Below, one piece after another: positions 50,631 to 59,138 of a stretch of DNA of 64,000 nucleotides. Position 1 is the first letter of the stretch. Every line of letters starts with the position of its first letter. Source of the stretch: Nocardia sp. NBC_01327. GTDB lineage: Bacteria; Actinomycetota; Actinomycetes; Mycobacteriales; Mycobacteriaceae. The notes under the pieces are model-generated. The model saw only the letters and a list, made by a program, of their open reading frames with translations. It did no database searches and was not told the origin of the DNA. The translations under genes were made by a program, and so were the position numbers. The stretch covers positions 8,494,001-8,558,000 of the forward strand of contig NZ_CP108383.1 in the NCBI RefSeq assembly GCF_035958815.1, read 5' to 3'.

Positions 50631-52341
50631 GCACGGCGCCGGTGCCGATGCTCCGGCCGATCTCGGTGATGAGCCCGACCACGGTGCCCGCCTTGTGCGC
50701 GGTGATCGGCTGCTCCATCTTCATCGCCTCGATCACCGCGATGAGCTGGCCGGAGGTCACCGAGTCACCTTCTGTCGCAGCGACTTTCACCAGTGTTCCG
50801 GACATCGGCGCGATCAGGGTGTCGCCGGTGGGACGATCGGCCGGACCGGTGCGGGCGGCGCGCTGTACGGGCCGGGGCGCGGGTTTGCCGCCGCGTGCGG
50901 GCAGGGTCACCTCGACCCGCCTGCCACGCACCTCGACCACCACGGTCTCGCGCGGCGCCGGAATATCCTGTGCCACAGCACCGTCCTCGTACGGGGCGAT
51001 GGCGTTGCGGAATTCGGTCTCGATCCAGCGGGTGTGCACCCGGAAGGGCGCATCGGTGAAGTCCGGATCGGTGACAACGGCCCGGTGCAGCGGGAGCGTG
51101 GTCGGCAGGCCGTCGATCTCGAATTCACGCAGCGCCCGCGCCGCCCGCTGCAGCGCCTGCGCCCGGTCCTCGCCGGTCACAATGAGTTTGGCCAGCAACG
51201 AGTCCCACTGGGCGCCGACGATGCTGCCGGACTCGATGCCGGAGTCCAGGCGCACACCCGGGCCGCTCGGCGGGCGGTAGCGGGTGACAACACCCGGTCC
51301 GGGGAGGAAGTTCCGGCCCGCGTCCTCGCAATTGATGCGGAACTCGAGGGCATGCCCGCGCGGGGCCGGATCCGGGTAGTCCAGCAGACCGCCGGCGGCG
51401 AGGAGCAGCTGCTCCCGCACCAGGTCGATGCCGGTGATCTCCTCGGTGACAGGGTGTTCCACCTGGAGCCGGGTATTGACCTCCAGGAACGACAGATCGC
51501 CGTCCGCGCCGACGAGGAACTCGACCGTGCCCGCGCCGCGATAGCCCGCCGCGCGCAGAATGGCCTTCGAGGCGTCGGCCAGCGCGGTCTGCTGCGCCGG
51601 GGTGAGGAAGGGCGCGGGGGCCTCCTCGACAAGCTTCTGATGCCGCCGCTGCAGCGAGCAGTCCCGGGTCGACACCACCACCACATTCCCCGCCGTATCG
51701 GCCAGGCACTGGGTCTCCACATGCCGGGGCCGGTCCAGATACCGCTCCACGAAGCATTCGCCGCGCCCGAACGCGGCCTGCGCCTCCCGCACCGCGGAGT
51801 CGAAGCATTCGGGGATCTCGGCAAGCGTGCGAGCGACTTTCAGGCCGCGGCCGCCGCCACCGAAGGCGGCTTTGATGGCCACGGGCAGTCCGTGCTTCCT
51901 GGCGAACGCCACCACTTCGTCGGGATCGGTGACCGGGCCGGGGCTGCCGGCGACGATCGGCGCTCCGGCCGCGGCGGCAATGCGGCGGGCGGTCACCTTA
52001 TCGCCAAGGTCGCGGATCACCTCGGGGGGCGGGCCGATCCAGATCAGCCCCGCCGCGAGTACCGCGGCGGCGAAATCGGCGTTCTCGGAGAGGAATCCGT
52101 AGCCCGGATGCACCGCGTCGGCGCCGCAGGCCCGTGCCGCGGCGAGCACGGCCCCGATATTCAGGTAGCTGGTCGCGGCGGTGTCGCCACCGAGTGCGTA
52201 GGCCTCGTCCGCCGCGCGGACATGGACGGCATCGCGATCCGGGTCCGCGTACACCGCCACGCCGATGATGCCGGCATCCCGGCACGCCCGCGCTATTCGC
52301 ACCGCGATCTCACCGCGGTTGGCGATCAACACTTTTCGCAC
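50611..52341 (-). CDS. accA: Acyl-CoA carboxylase alpha: biotin carboxylase with biotin carrier domain
   Basis: The 576-residue protein starts with the biotin carboxylase domain (ANRGEIAVRIARA, HPGYGFLSENADFA, FGGGGRGLKVA, FLEVNTRLQVEHPVTEE). It ends with a biotin carrier domain carrying the lysine in EAMKMEQP. It carboxylates its own biotin from bicarbonate and ATP, then passes it to AccD. It is the first gene of the polyketide operon, so extender supply is built into the cluster. A normal genome would also have a housekeeping copy elsewhere. Confidence 0.94.
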   Translation of the reverse strand: MRKVLIANRGEIAVRIARACRDAGIIGVAVYADPDRDAVHVRAADEAYALGGDTAATSYLNIGAVLAAARACGADAVHPGYGFLSENADFAAAVLAAGLIWIGPPPEVIRDLGDKVTARRIAAAAGAPIVAGSPGPVTDPDEVVAFARKHGLPVAIKAAFGGGGRGLKVARTLAEIPECFDSAVREAQAAFGRGECFVERYLDRPRHVETQCLADTAGNVVVVSTRDCSLQRRHQKLVEEAPAPFLTPAQQTALADASKAILRAAGYRGAGTVEFLVGADGDLSFLEVNTRLQVEHPVTEEITGIDLVREQLLLAAGGLLDYPDPAPRGHALEFRINCEDAGRNFLPGPGVVTRYRPPSGPGVRLDSGIESGSIVGAQWDSLLAKLIVTGEDRAQALQRAARALREFEIDGLPTTLPLHRAVVTDPDFTDAPFRVHTRWIETEFRNAIAPYEDGAVAQDIPAPRETVVVEVRGRRVEVTLPARGGKPAPRPVQRAARTGPADRPTGDTLIAPMSGTLVKVAATEGDSVTSGQLIAVIEAMKMEQPITAHKAGTVVGLITEIGRSIGTGAVLCRIQN

Positions 52342-52640
52342 GGTGTCTCCTGAAAGTCGTTGGGATTCAGGAACAATCGTGCGAAGTCAAGATCGACACC
52401 AGGTGAACGGCGACTCCGGGGACCTTCAGATGCTGTACCGGCGAAAACCTCGAGATCTCCGGGTTCCTCCGATTCATCCGGTGCGCTTCAAGATCTGCGC
52501 CGCCCGGTTGCCGGGCGCCGCGCCCGCACCTACCATGACGCTCCCGCGCAGCGCCGCAGCGCATTTCGCCAGCGGTCGCATTTATATGGCTTGCCATGTA
52601 TTCTCGGGTGCAACCGGACGGACATCGATGGAAGGTGGGC
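52342..52640. promoter_or_regulatory. Divergent control region between polyketide operon and marR
   Basis: These 299 bases hold both divergent promoters and no gene. A near-perfect dyad, ATGGC-TT-GCCAT, lies at 52586-52597, just before a -10-like TATTCT (52599-52604) facing marR. Such a position suits autorepression by MarR. Control of the polyketide operon from the same region is likely but no second copy of the dyad is seen. Confidence 0.5.
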
Positions 52641-53099
52641 ATGGAACCGCTCGAGACGCTGCCGATGGACCGGCGCACCTCACTGGGATACGTGATCAAC
52701 CATCTCGCTCGGCTGATGGAGCAGGCGCTGCGCGATCGTATCGCCGAATACGGGGTGGTGCCAGGACAATTCGCGCAAATGCTCGCGCTGTACGAGAAGG
52801 ACGGCGTCTCACAGAACGAGCTCTGCGAGAAGGTGCGCATCGACCAGTCGACCATGGCGCACACGCTCAAGCGGATGGAGCGCGACGGGCTGATCCAGCG
52901 CACCGCCGATCCCACCGACGGGCGGCGGGCACTGATCTACCTCACCGATCGCGCCCAGGAGCTGCGGGCCGCACTGGTCGCGGCCGCACTCGAGGTGAAC
53001 GACATTGCCACGGCGGGCTTTCCGGACCCGCAGGAGGAGGACTTCCTCCGCATGGCTCGACAGGCCATCGGCAACCTCGAAGCCGATCGGGCCACCTGA
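52641..53099 (+). CDS. MarR-family transcriptional regulator
   Basis: The 152-residue protein has the MarR winged helix: VSQNELCEKVRIDQSTMAHTLKRMERDGLI with the wing DPTDGRRALIYLT. MarR proteins usually repress and are released by phenolic or aromatic ligands, which fits an aromatic polyketide. ATG 52641 has a GGTGGG ribosome site; an upstream ATG at 52626 is less well placed. It is divergent from the polyketide operon and followed by two coupled genes. Confidence 0.88.
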   Translation: MEPLETLPMDRRTSLGYVINHLARLMEQALRDRIAEYGVVPGQFAQMLALYEKDGVSQNELCEKVRIDQSTMAHTLKRMERDGLIQRTADPTDGRRALIYLTDRAQELRAALVAAALEVNDIATAGFPDPQEEDFLRMARQAIGNLEADRAT

Positions 53100-53119
53100 C
53101 CGTCGAAGAGAGGTACACC

Positions 53120-53638
53120 ATGCTCTCCCGCATCCATCCCCTCGCGGGCGCACTCGGACTGCTCACCATCGCGACCTTCTGGACCTCGACCGTACTGACG
53201 GAGATCTTCGGATCCCGGCAGGACGTCACCACCCTGAAGCAGACCATTCCGTGGGCGCTGCCGCTGCTGGTGCTCGCCCTCGCGATCACCGGGGCGAGCG
53301 GCTTCCGCCTGTCCGCGGGATCGACGCTTCCGGTCATCCTCGCGAAGAAGCGCCGGATGCCGTTCATCGCGGGCAACGGCCTGCTCATCCTGGTCCCCTC
53401 GGCGATCACGCTGGACGTGCTCGCGAGCCACGGCCACTTCGGGGTCGCGTTCTACTGCGTGCAGGCGCTGGAACTCCTTGCGGGCGCGACCAATATCGCG
53501 CTGATGTCACTGAATATTCGTGACGGTCTCCGGCTCACCGGCCGGCTCGGCACCGGCGCCGGGAAACCGAGTGGACACGATCGCTCGGACAGCACGGATC
53601 CATCCGTTGCCGTGGGCAGCGAAGAATCTCAGGGATGA
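53120..53638 (+). CDS. Four-helix membrane protein of unknown function
   Basis: The 172-residue protein has four predicted membrane helices (about 6-26, 42-62, 85-104, 110-131) and a polar, Ser/Asp-rich tail of about 35 residues. An AGAGAGG ribosome site precedes ATG 53120. It lies between MarR and a SnoaL-like gene, 20 and three bases apart. A role in export or tolerance of the polyketide is inferred from position only. Confidence 0.65.
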   Translation: MLSRIHPLAGALGLLTIATFWTSTVLTEIFGSRQDVTTLKQTIPWALPLLVLALAITGASGFRLSAGSTLPVILAKKRRMPFIAGNGLLILVPSAITLDVLASHGHFGVAFYCVQALELLAGATNIALMSLNIRDGLRLTGRLGTGAGKPSGHDRSDSTDPSVAVGSEESQG

Positions 53639-53641
53639 AAA

Positions 53642-54163
53642 ATGGACAAGATTTCCGACAAAGAGCTCCGTGCCGAGATCGCGGCACTGCGCGCCGAGGT
53701 TCGCGAATTGCGCGACCATCGCGATATCGCCGCGCTCTTCGATAGATTCTTCTTCTTCGAGGATCGCAAGACGATGAATGACGCGTGGGCCGAATCGCTT
53801 TTCACCCGCGATGTGCTGCTCGAATTGCCGCCCGAGGATTATCGGGGCCTCGAGGGGCTCGCCGAGCATATGACGGAGGTCGTCGCATTATTCGGCCCGA
53901 CGCACCACGTCACCACCGACTGTCATGCCGATATTCACGGGGATAATGCCGTCATCAGGTTGAATCTCACCGCAACACACGAACATGTCACCTCAGGCGC
54001 ACCGCCGCTCATCGTCTGGGGATATATCGAGGCGAACGCCCGGCGCACGGTGGCGGGCTGGCGATTGAGCCGTATGAATCTGACCAAGGTGATGCGCACC
54101 GGCGAGGCGCCGGCCGGTTATATCTTCGATGAGCATCTGAACGTCATCGCCGTCGGCGACTGA
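53642..54163 (+). CDS. SnoaL-like/NTF2-fold protein
   Basis: The 173-residue protein begins with a short charged coiled coil (residues 5-28) and continues as an NTF2-like fold: DIAALFDRFFFFEDRK, LFTRDVLLELPPEDYRGLEGL, HHVTTDCHADIHGDNAVIRLNL and GWRLSRM. Members include polyketide cyclases and small hydrolases. It is three bases downstream of the membrane protein gene. Cyclase or isomerase activity on the cluster's product is plausible but not shown by catalytic residues. Confidence 0.72.
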   Translation: MDKISDKELRAEIAALRAEVRELRDHRDIAALFDRFFFFEDRKTMNDAWAESLFTRDVLLELPPEDYRGLEGLAEHMTEVVALFGPTHHVTTDCHADIHGDNAVIRLNLTATHEHVTSGAPPLIVWGYIEANARRTVAGWRLSRMNLTKVMRTGEAPAGYIFDEHLNVIAVGD

Positions 54164-54168
54164 TACCG

Positions 54169-54203
54169 GAAAGGCCGCTGACTCGCCGAGTCAGCGGCCT
54201 TTC
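54169..54203. terminator. Bidirectional terminator
   Basis: A perfect 16-base stem (54169-54184 and 54188-54203) closes on a three-base loop between the SnoaL-like gene and the convergent response regulator. AAA at the foot on one side and TTT on the other suit both strands. Confidence 0.88.
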
Positions 54204-54220
54204 TCGTTTCCGGACGTCTC

Positions 54221-54976
54221 TCAGTCGGGGATATCGGCGACCGGCATCAGCTTGAAACCGATACCGCGGACCGCGACGATCCAGTCGCTCGATCCCAATT
54301 TCGCGCGCAGGCTGCTCACATGCGTGTCCACCGTATGCTGCGACCACGACCCGTCCCACACCTCGCTCAGAATCTGCTGCCGCGGCACCACCACTCCCGG
54401 CCGCCGGGCCAGCAGGCCGAGCAGATCGAACTCTTTCCTGGTCAGCACCACCGGCCTGCCGCGAATCTCCACCTCGCGGGACGCATCGTCGATGCGCAGT
54501 GAACCGCACCGGGTGACCGACTGCTCCTGCTCGGCCGGGTCCGGGCACGCGCGCCGCATGACCGAATCGATTCTCGCGACCAGTTCCCTGATGCCGAACG
54601 GCCGGGCCAGATAATCGTCCGCACCCGAACGCAGACCGAGAACACAATCGAGTTCGGAGGTGCGGTCCGTGACCACGATGATCGGCACGGCATGCCGGGC
54701 GCGAATCGAGCGGCACACCGCGAAACCGTCGAAATCGGGAAGATCCGGATCCAGTAGCACCAGATCGGCCCGATCGAACAGCTTCATGGCCATTCGCCCG
54801 GTATCCACCATTGCCACCTGATGGCCGTACCTCGGCAACTCCCGGGCGAGTCCGCCGCAGTCTCCGGAACTGGCCGCTATCAGAATTCGCCAGGACCTGT
54901 CGACCACCGAAATATGCATATCGGGGAAACTCGGCTCGAGGTCGATGTCGATTTGCCGCAGCTCGCTGCTTTCCAT
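54221..54976 (-). CDS. Atypical OmpR/PhoB-family response regulator (JadR1-like)
   Basis: The 251-residue protein has a receiver domain and a C-terminal winged helix (LTRKEFDLLGLLARRPG, VDTHVSSLRAKLG, VRGIGFKL). The receiver lacks normal phosphorylation residues. The acidic pair expected after the first strand reads IAASSGD (33-39), and the conserved Lys before PF is Arg125 in LARPF; only acceptor Asp76 remains. No histidine kinase is nearby. JadR1-type regulators in polyketide clusters are ligand-controlled and phosphorylation-independent. The start codon lies inside the dyad TTCCA/TGGAA (54971-54984). Confidence 0.85.
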   Translation of the reverse strand: MESSELRQIDIDLEPSFPDMHISVVDRSWRILIAASSGDCGGLARELPRYGHQVAMVDTGRMAMKLFDRADLVLLDPDLPDFDGFAVCRSIRARHAVPIIVVTDRTSELDCVLGLRSGADDYLARPFGIRELVARIDSVMRRACPDPAEQEQSVTRCGSLRIDDASREVEIRGRPVVLTRKEFDLLGLLARRPGVVVPRQQILSEVWDGSWSQHTVDTHVSSLRAKLGSSDWIVAVRGIGFKLMPVADIPD

Positions 54977-55293
54977 ATTTGGAATGCCCCCACCGTCCCG
55001 GACACATGAAGTGTCGCTTTGACGACCACGCTTCGGTGGGCGGCCGGGTGTTCAACTAACATCAGACTAGGCGATAGCCTGCTGTCGATCAAACCGTGGC
55101 GACGAATTCCAGCGGTAGTGAAGTATCTAACAAATCCCCCGAACGAGGGCGTCCGAGGCCGTTCCGGGCTAAATAGTAAGGCCGTTCGGTATGTTTCACT
55201 ATTCAACATAAAACATACCGCACCCGGAAACATTCGAGAGCCGCACTACCAATTGTGCCCGGAATTCGCCGGGCTCAATTACGGTCGCGCTAA
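54977..55293. other. Intergenic region between response regulator and slyD
   Basis: These 317 bases are lower in GC than the flanks and hold no supportable gene. They are upstream of the response regulator and downstream of slyD, both on the minus strand. The dyad at 54971-54984 spans the left edge. No clear terminator for slyD is seen. Confidence 0.5.
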
Positions 55294-55779
55294 TCAGTGC
55301 TCGTGGTCGTCCTCGCCGTGCGGGTGGCCGTGGGCGAGCTCGTCCGCGGTGGCATCGCGGACGTCGACGACGCGGACCTGGAAGGTCAGGCGCTGGCCGG
55401 CCAGCGGGTGGTTGGCGTCGACGGTCACCTCATCGCCGTCCAGCTCGCGGATGGTGATGATCTGGACGTCGCCGTCGGGCGTTTCGGCGTGCAGTTCCAT
55501 GCCGACCACGAGCTCCTCGACGCCTTCGATATCGCCGCGGCTGACGATGCTGACCAGCTCGGCCTCGTATTCGCCGTAGCCGTCCTCCGGCTCGATGACG
55601 ACCTTCAGCTCGTCACCGACGGCCTTGCCCTCCAGCGCGCCTTCCAGCCCGGGGACGATGTTATCGGCGCCGTGCAGGTACTCGAGCGGTTCGGCGCCGG
55701 TCGAGGTGTCGATGACCTCGCCGTCGTCGTCGGTCAGGGTGTAGTCGATGGAGACAACCTTGTTGGCAGTGATCGACAT
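55294..55779 (-). CDS. slyD: FKBP-type peptidyl-prolyl isomerase, SlyD-like
   Basis: The 161-residue protein is an FKBP domain with the insert-in-flap layout of SlyD. Marks are VSIDYTLTDDDGEVIDTS, LHGADNIVPGLEGAL, VVIEPEDGYGEY and NHPLAGQRLTFQVRVVDVRDA. It ends in a His-rich tail (HGHPHGEDDHEH) that may bind nickel or other metals. It should help protein folding in the cytosol. It follows the monooxygenase gene by 50 bases. Confidence 0.92.
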   Translation of the reverse strand: MSITANKVVSIDYTLTDDDGEVIDTSTGAEPLEYLHGADNIVPGLEGALEGKAVGDELKVVIEPEDGYGEYEAELVSIVSRGDIEGVEELVVGMELHAETPDGDVQIITIRELDGDEVTVDANHPLAGQRLTFQVRVVDVRDATADELAHGHPHGEDDHEH

Positions 55780-55829
55780 GGGGTAACCCTTTCGCAGAGG
55801 AACACTGAACGAGCAAATGTATATGGCGG

Positions 55830-57296
55830 CTACACCCCCTGCGTGCTCAGGTGGAAGTCCTCGGCGTCGGGGTCGGTGAGCATGGTTTCCATGGTGCGGC
55901 GGTCGAAGGGCAGCAGATCGATGTGGCCGCCCTCGGTGAAGTACCAGGAGTTGCAGCCGGTGTTCCAGACCGTGGGCCCCAGCGCCTCGGCCACGTGGGC
56001 GCCGAAGCGGTCGGTGGCGGCCTCGGTGACCTCCACGGTGTCGAATTCGCCTGTGCTCCAGCGGTTTATCCAGGCGGCGATATAGCGGGCGGTGACCTCC
56101 GCGGCGTGATGCAGGGGAATGGACCCGGTCGGCGAGTTGGGTCCGAGCACGGTGAAGAAATTGGGGAATCCGGGGATCGCGGTCATGCGGTAGGCGCGGG
56201 GGCCCTTGGCCCAGGCCTCGTCGATGGAGATTCCGTCGCGGCCGGTCACCCTCATCGGGCGCATGTAGTCGTGCGCGCGGAAGCCGGTGGCGAAGACGAT
56301 CGTATCGACCTCGTGGTGGCGGCCGTCGGTGGTGCGAATGCCCGTCGGGGTGACCGCCTCGATGCCGGTGGTGACGAGTTCGGCATTGCCGGCGCGCAGC
56401 GCGCGATAGTAGCTGCCGGACAACACCTGTCGCTTGCACAGCGGCTGGTAGTCGGGGGTGAGCTGCTCGCGCAGTTCCGGATCGCCGACCTGGGTGCGCA
56501 GACTCAATCGCGCGTACTGCTGCACCGCGCGCCGCCGCCAGCTCGGGCGGGTGACGACATCGGTGAACAGCTTCGCACCGGTCATTCCGGCCTGGTAGAG
56601 CGCCCGGTTGAGGGCCGGAAGCCGGTCCAGCACGGCGCCGACGAACGCCGGTTGCGGCAATTGCATCGGCGCCCAGATCACCCACTGCGGGCTGCGCACG
56701 AAGTGGGTGATCCGCTGCGCCTTCGGCTGCAGCGCCGAAACCACCTGCACCCCGGTGGATCCGGTGCCGATCACGGCGATCTTCCGACCGGCGGTCGGCA
56801 GGGAATCGTCCCAGCGGGCGGTGTGCACCACGGTGCCCGCGAACTCGTCCAGTCCAGCGATATCGGGCCAGGCCGGATGATGCAGGACGCCGGTGGCGGC
56901 GATCACGAAGTCGGCGTCGTACCCTTCCCCGTCGCCGGTCTCGACCCGCCAGCCGGAGCCGGTGAATTCCGCCGCGACCACCTCGGCGCCCACCCGCAGG
57001 TGCGGGCGCAGTCCGAACTGGTCGACGACATCGGCGAGATAGCGCTGGATCTCCGGACCGGGTGCGAAGACATGCGACCAGTCCGGCTTCGGCGCGAAGC
57101 CGAACTGGTACACCTGTGACGGCACATCGCAGGTCAGTCCCGGGTAGTGGTTCCAGTGCCACACCCCGCCGACGTCGGACCCCTTCTCCAGAATCACGAA
57201 GTCGTGGAAACCATTGCGCTGCAGCGTAATCGCGCTCGCGATACCGGACACACCCGCGCCGATGATCACGACGCGGGGTTGACGAGACGCAGACAT
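55830..57296 (-). CDS. Baeyer-Villiger-type flavin monooxygenase
   Basis: The 488-residue protein has the FAD motif VIIGAGVSGIAS (11-22), a second Rossmann motif AVIGTGSTGVQV (about 175-186) and the Baeyer-Villiger fingerprint FxGxxxHxxxW as FAGTVVHTARW (152-162). It inserts oxygen next to a ketone using NADPH and O2. ATG 57296 is chosen just before the first Rossmann strand. Substrate is unknown. It is between the methyltransferase and slyD, all on the minus strand. Confidence 0.9.
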   Translation of the reverse strand: MSASRQPRVVIIGAGVSGIASAITLQRNGFHDFVILEKGSDVGGVWHWNHYPGLTCDVPSQVYQFGFAPKPDWSHVFAPGPEIQRYLADVVDQFGLRPHLRVGAEVVAAEFTGSGWRVETGDGEGYDADFVIAATGVLHHPAWPDIAGLDEFAGTVVHTARWDDSLPTAGRKIAVIGTGSTGVQVVSALQPKAQRITHFVRSPQWVIWAPMQLPQPAFVGAVLDRLPALNRALYQAGMTGAKLFTDVVTRPSWRRRAVQQYARLSLRTQVGDPELREQLTPDYQPLCKRQVLSGSYYRALRAGNAELVTTGIEAVTPTGIRTTDGRHHEVDTIVFATGFRAHDYMRPMRVTGRDGISIDEAWAKGPRAYRMTAIPGFPNFFTVLGPNSPTGSIPLHHAAEVTARYIAAWINRWSTGEFDTVEVTEAATDRFGAHVAEALGPTVWNTGCNSWYFTEGGHIDLLPFDRRTMETMLTDPDAEDFHLSTQGV

Positions 57297-57378
57297 GCCG
57301 CACACATCCTTCACTTTGATACCGCCAGAATTCGAATACCGACGGTATTTCGGTTTGGTGAGGATGTCAACGGCCGGG

Positions 57379-58689
57379 TCAGGCCCAGGCGCGCCGGGTA
57401 CCGGGCATACCGGTGCGGCCCTGCGGATCGGGGACAACGCCGAGGACCTGGTGCAGCCCGATGCCTCCATCCTCGAAGCCGAGGGCGGAGGCGGCCATGT
57501 AGATGCGCCAGATGCGAGCGCGGCCTTCGCCCGCGAGGGAAACCGCTTCGTCCCAGGCATTTTCGAGATTGGCCACCCAGTGGCGGAGGGTGAGGGCGTA
57601 GTGCTCGCGCAGGGCTTCCACATCACGGACCTCGAAACCGGCGCGCTCCATCGCCAGGGTGACATCGCCGACGTCGAGCAGTTCGCCATCGGGGAAGACA
57701 TAGCGGCCGATGAACGAGCGGGCGGTGATCTTGGAGCCGCCCTTGGACGAGATCGCGTGGTTGAGCAGGCGGCCCTCGGGGTGCAGCAGTGCGCGCAGGG
57801 TTTCGAAGTACGCGGCCATTCGATTCGCGCCGACGTGTTCGAACATGCCGATCGAGGAGATGGCGTCGAACTCCTCGCCGTGCAGGTCACGGTAGTCGGA
57901 GAGGCGGATTTCGACGGTGTCGGACAGACCGGCGTCGGCGACGCGTTTGCGCGCGGCTTCGGCCTGCTCCTTACTGATCGTGACGCCGACGACCTGCGCG
58001 CCGTAGACCTCGGCCGCATGCATTGCCATGGAACCCCAGCCGCAGCCGACATCCAGCAGGCGCATGCCGCGGCGCTCGGCCAGGCCCAGCTTGCGGCAGA
58101 TCAGATCATGTTTGGCAGCCTGGGCGGCTTCCAGGGAGACCTCGGGATCGGCCACCCGCCGGCCGTCGTCATCCGCGGCGACGAAGCGCGCGCACGAGTA
58201 GGTCATGCTCGGCCCGAGCACCAGGCGGTAGAAGTCATTGCCGACGTCGTAGTGGTGGCTGATGGCCGCCGCATCACGTCCGCGCGTGTGCAGCCAGCCG
58301 CGCGGCGCGGGGGCCTCCTCGGGCGGCGGCTTCGGACGGTGGCTGAGCGCACCGAGTTGCCGCGCCGCACCGGCGGCCTTGACCGCACCGCTCAGACCCA
58401 GCCGCGCGCTGTCCGGCACGGCGGTCTGCAGCGCACGCAGAATCGTGAAGATATCGCCGTCGAGATCGACACTGCCGGAGACGAACGCGCGGCCGAGACC
58501 CAATTCGCCCGGCGCCCAGATCATATGTCCCAGAGCGTCTTTCGAGCGAATGCGCATGGTGCCGGGAGACTCACCGGCCGGTTGCACGGCACTGCCGTCC
58601 CAGAATTCGAACCGTAGCGGCGGCTGTGCGCCGAAGGCGGCCTGCAGAAGAGGTTCGAACGCGGCCGCGACTGTTGCGTTGTTGCCCAT
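57379..58689 (-). CDS. Cyclopropane-fatty-acid-synthase-family methyltransferase
   Basis: The 436-residue protein has an N-terminal lipid-binding region and a SAM-methyltransferase core with SHHYDVGNDFYRLVLGPSMTYS (153-174 region), LLDVGCGWGSMA and GMFEHVG. It resembles mycobacterial UfaA1, which modifies unsaturated phospholipid acyl chains. Product (methyl branch or cyclopropane) cannot be decided. It lies upstream of the Baeyer-Villiger enzyme by 82 bases. Confidence 0.88.
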   Translation of the reverse strand: MGNNATVAAAFEPLLQAAFGAQPPLRFEFWDGSAVQPAGESPGTMRIRSKDALGHMIWAPGELGLGRAFVSGSVDLDGDIFTILRALQTAVPDSARLGLSGAVKAAGAARQLGALSHRPKPPPEEAPAPRGWLHTRGRDAAAISHHYDVGNDFYRLVLGPSMTYSCARFVAADDDGRRVADPEVSLEAAQAAKHDLICRKLGLAERRGMRLLDVGCGWGSMAMHAAEVYGAQVVGVTISKEQAEAARKRVADAGLSDTVEIRLSDYRDLHGEEFDAISSIGMFEHVGANRMAAYFETLRALLHPEGRLLNHAISSKGGSKITARSFIGRYVFPDGELLDVGDVTLAMERAGFEVRDVEALREHYALTLRHWVANLENAWDEAVSLAGEGRARIWRIYMAASALGFEDGGIGLHQVLGVVPDPQGRTGMPGTRRAWA

Positions 58690-58806
58690 ATGACCACTAT
58701 CGCCTGTCGCGTGCGGCCGCGCGCGGAGGCTACTCGAGCCGGTCGCACCGACTCGGGCGGGTGCGACCGGGCTCCTCAGCGTGCTTACTCCCGGATCCGC
58801 TGTCGA

Positions 58807-58962
58807 TCAGTAGTAGTGGCTGCGGCCGCCGATGGCGTGCCCGGTGCGGCCCGCGATCATCAGCACTGCGCCGATGATCAGCAGGATGATCCCGATGGTG
58901 ACGAGGAGGTGGAAACCCAAGAGGAATCCCACGACTAGCAGGACCAATCCGAGAGCGATCAT
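58807..58962 (-). CDS. DUF6131-type 51-residue membrane miniprotein
   Basis: This short gene encodes 51 residues. It starts MIALGLVLLVVGFLLGFHL, has a second helix LVTIGIILLIIGAVLMIAG, and ends in the polar tail HAIGGRSHYY. This matches a small family frequent in mycolata, two helices with a G-G-R-x-HY end. Function is unknown. It is alone, upstream of the methyltransferase gene and divergent from the lipoprotein hydrolase. Confidence 0.85.
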   Translation of the reverse strand: MIALGLVLLVVGFLLGFHLLVTIGIILLIIGAVLMIAGRTGHAIGGRSHYY

Positions 58963-59026
58963 GAGTGGATACCTAATTTCGTTGGTGGTCCTTCCAGTAC
59001 ACGCCGCCGCCGACGGTATGTCAACG

Positions 59027-59053
59027 CTGTAGACCTACACTTGCAACCTACAG
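59027..59053. promoter_or_regulatory. Possible operator upstream of CocE-type gene
   Basis: CTGTAG (59027-59032) and CTACAG (59048-59053) form an inverted pair. ACCTACA also occurs as direct copies at 59033-59039 and 59046-59052. It sits in the divergent gap between the miniprotein and the hydrolase gene. No regulator is adjacent. Confidence 0.4.
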
Positions 59054-59138
59054 TGAATTTTCCGGTAGCAGGGCCGCTCCACCAGGGCTGCGGATTAAGC
59101 TGACGCCGTCACCTGCCCCGCACAGCGAGGTGTATGGA

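Noticed and set aside
49945..52353. 802-codon plus-strand frame over the biotin carboxylase and cyclase
   Set aside because: It is antisense to two clear enzyme genes and has no recognisable domain.
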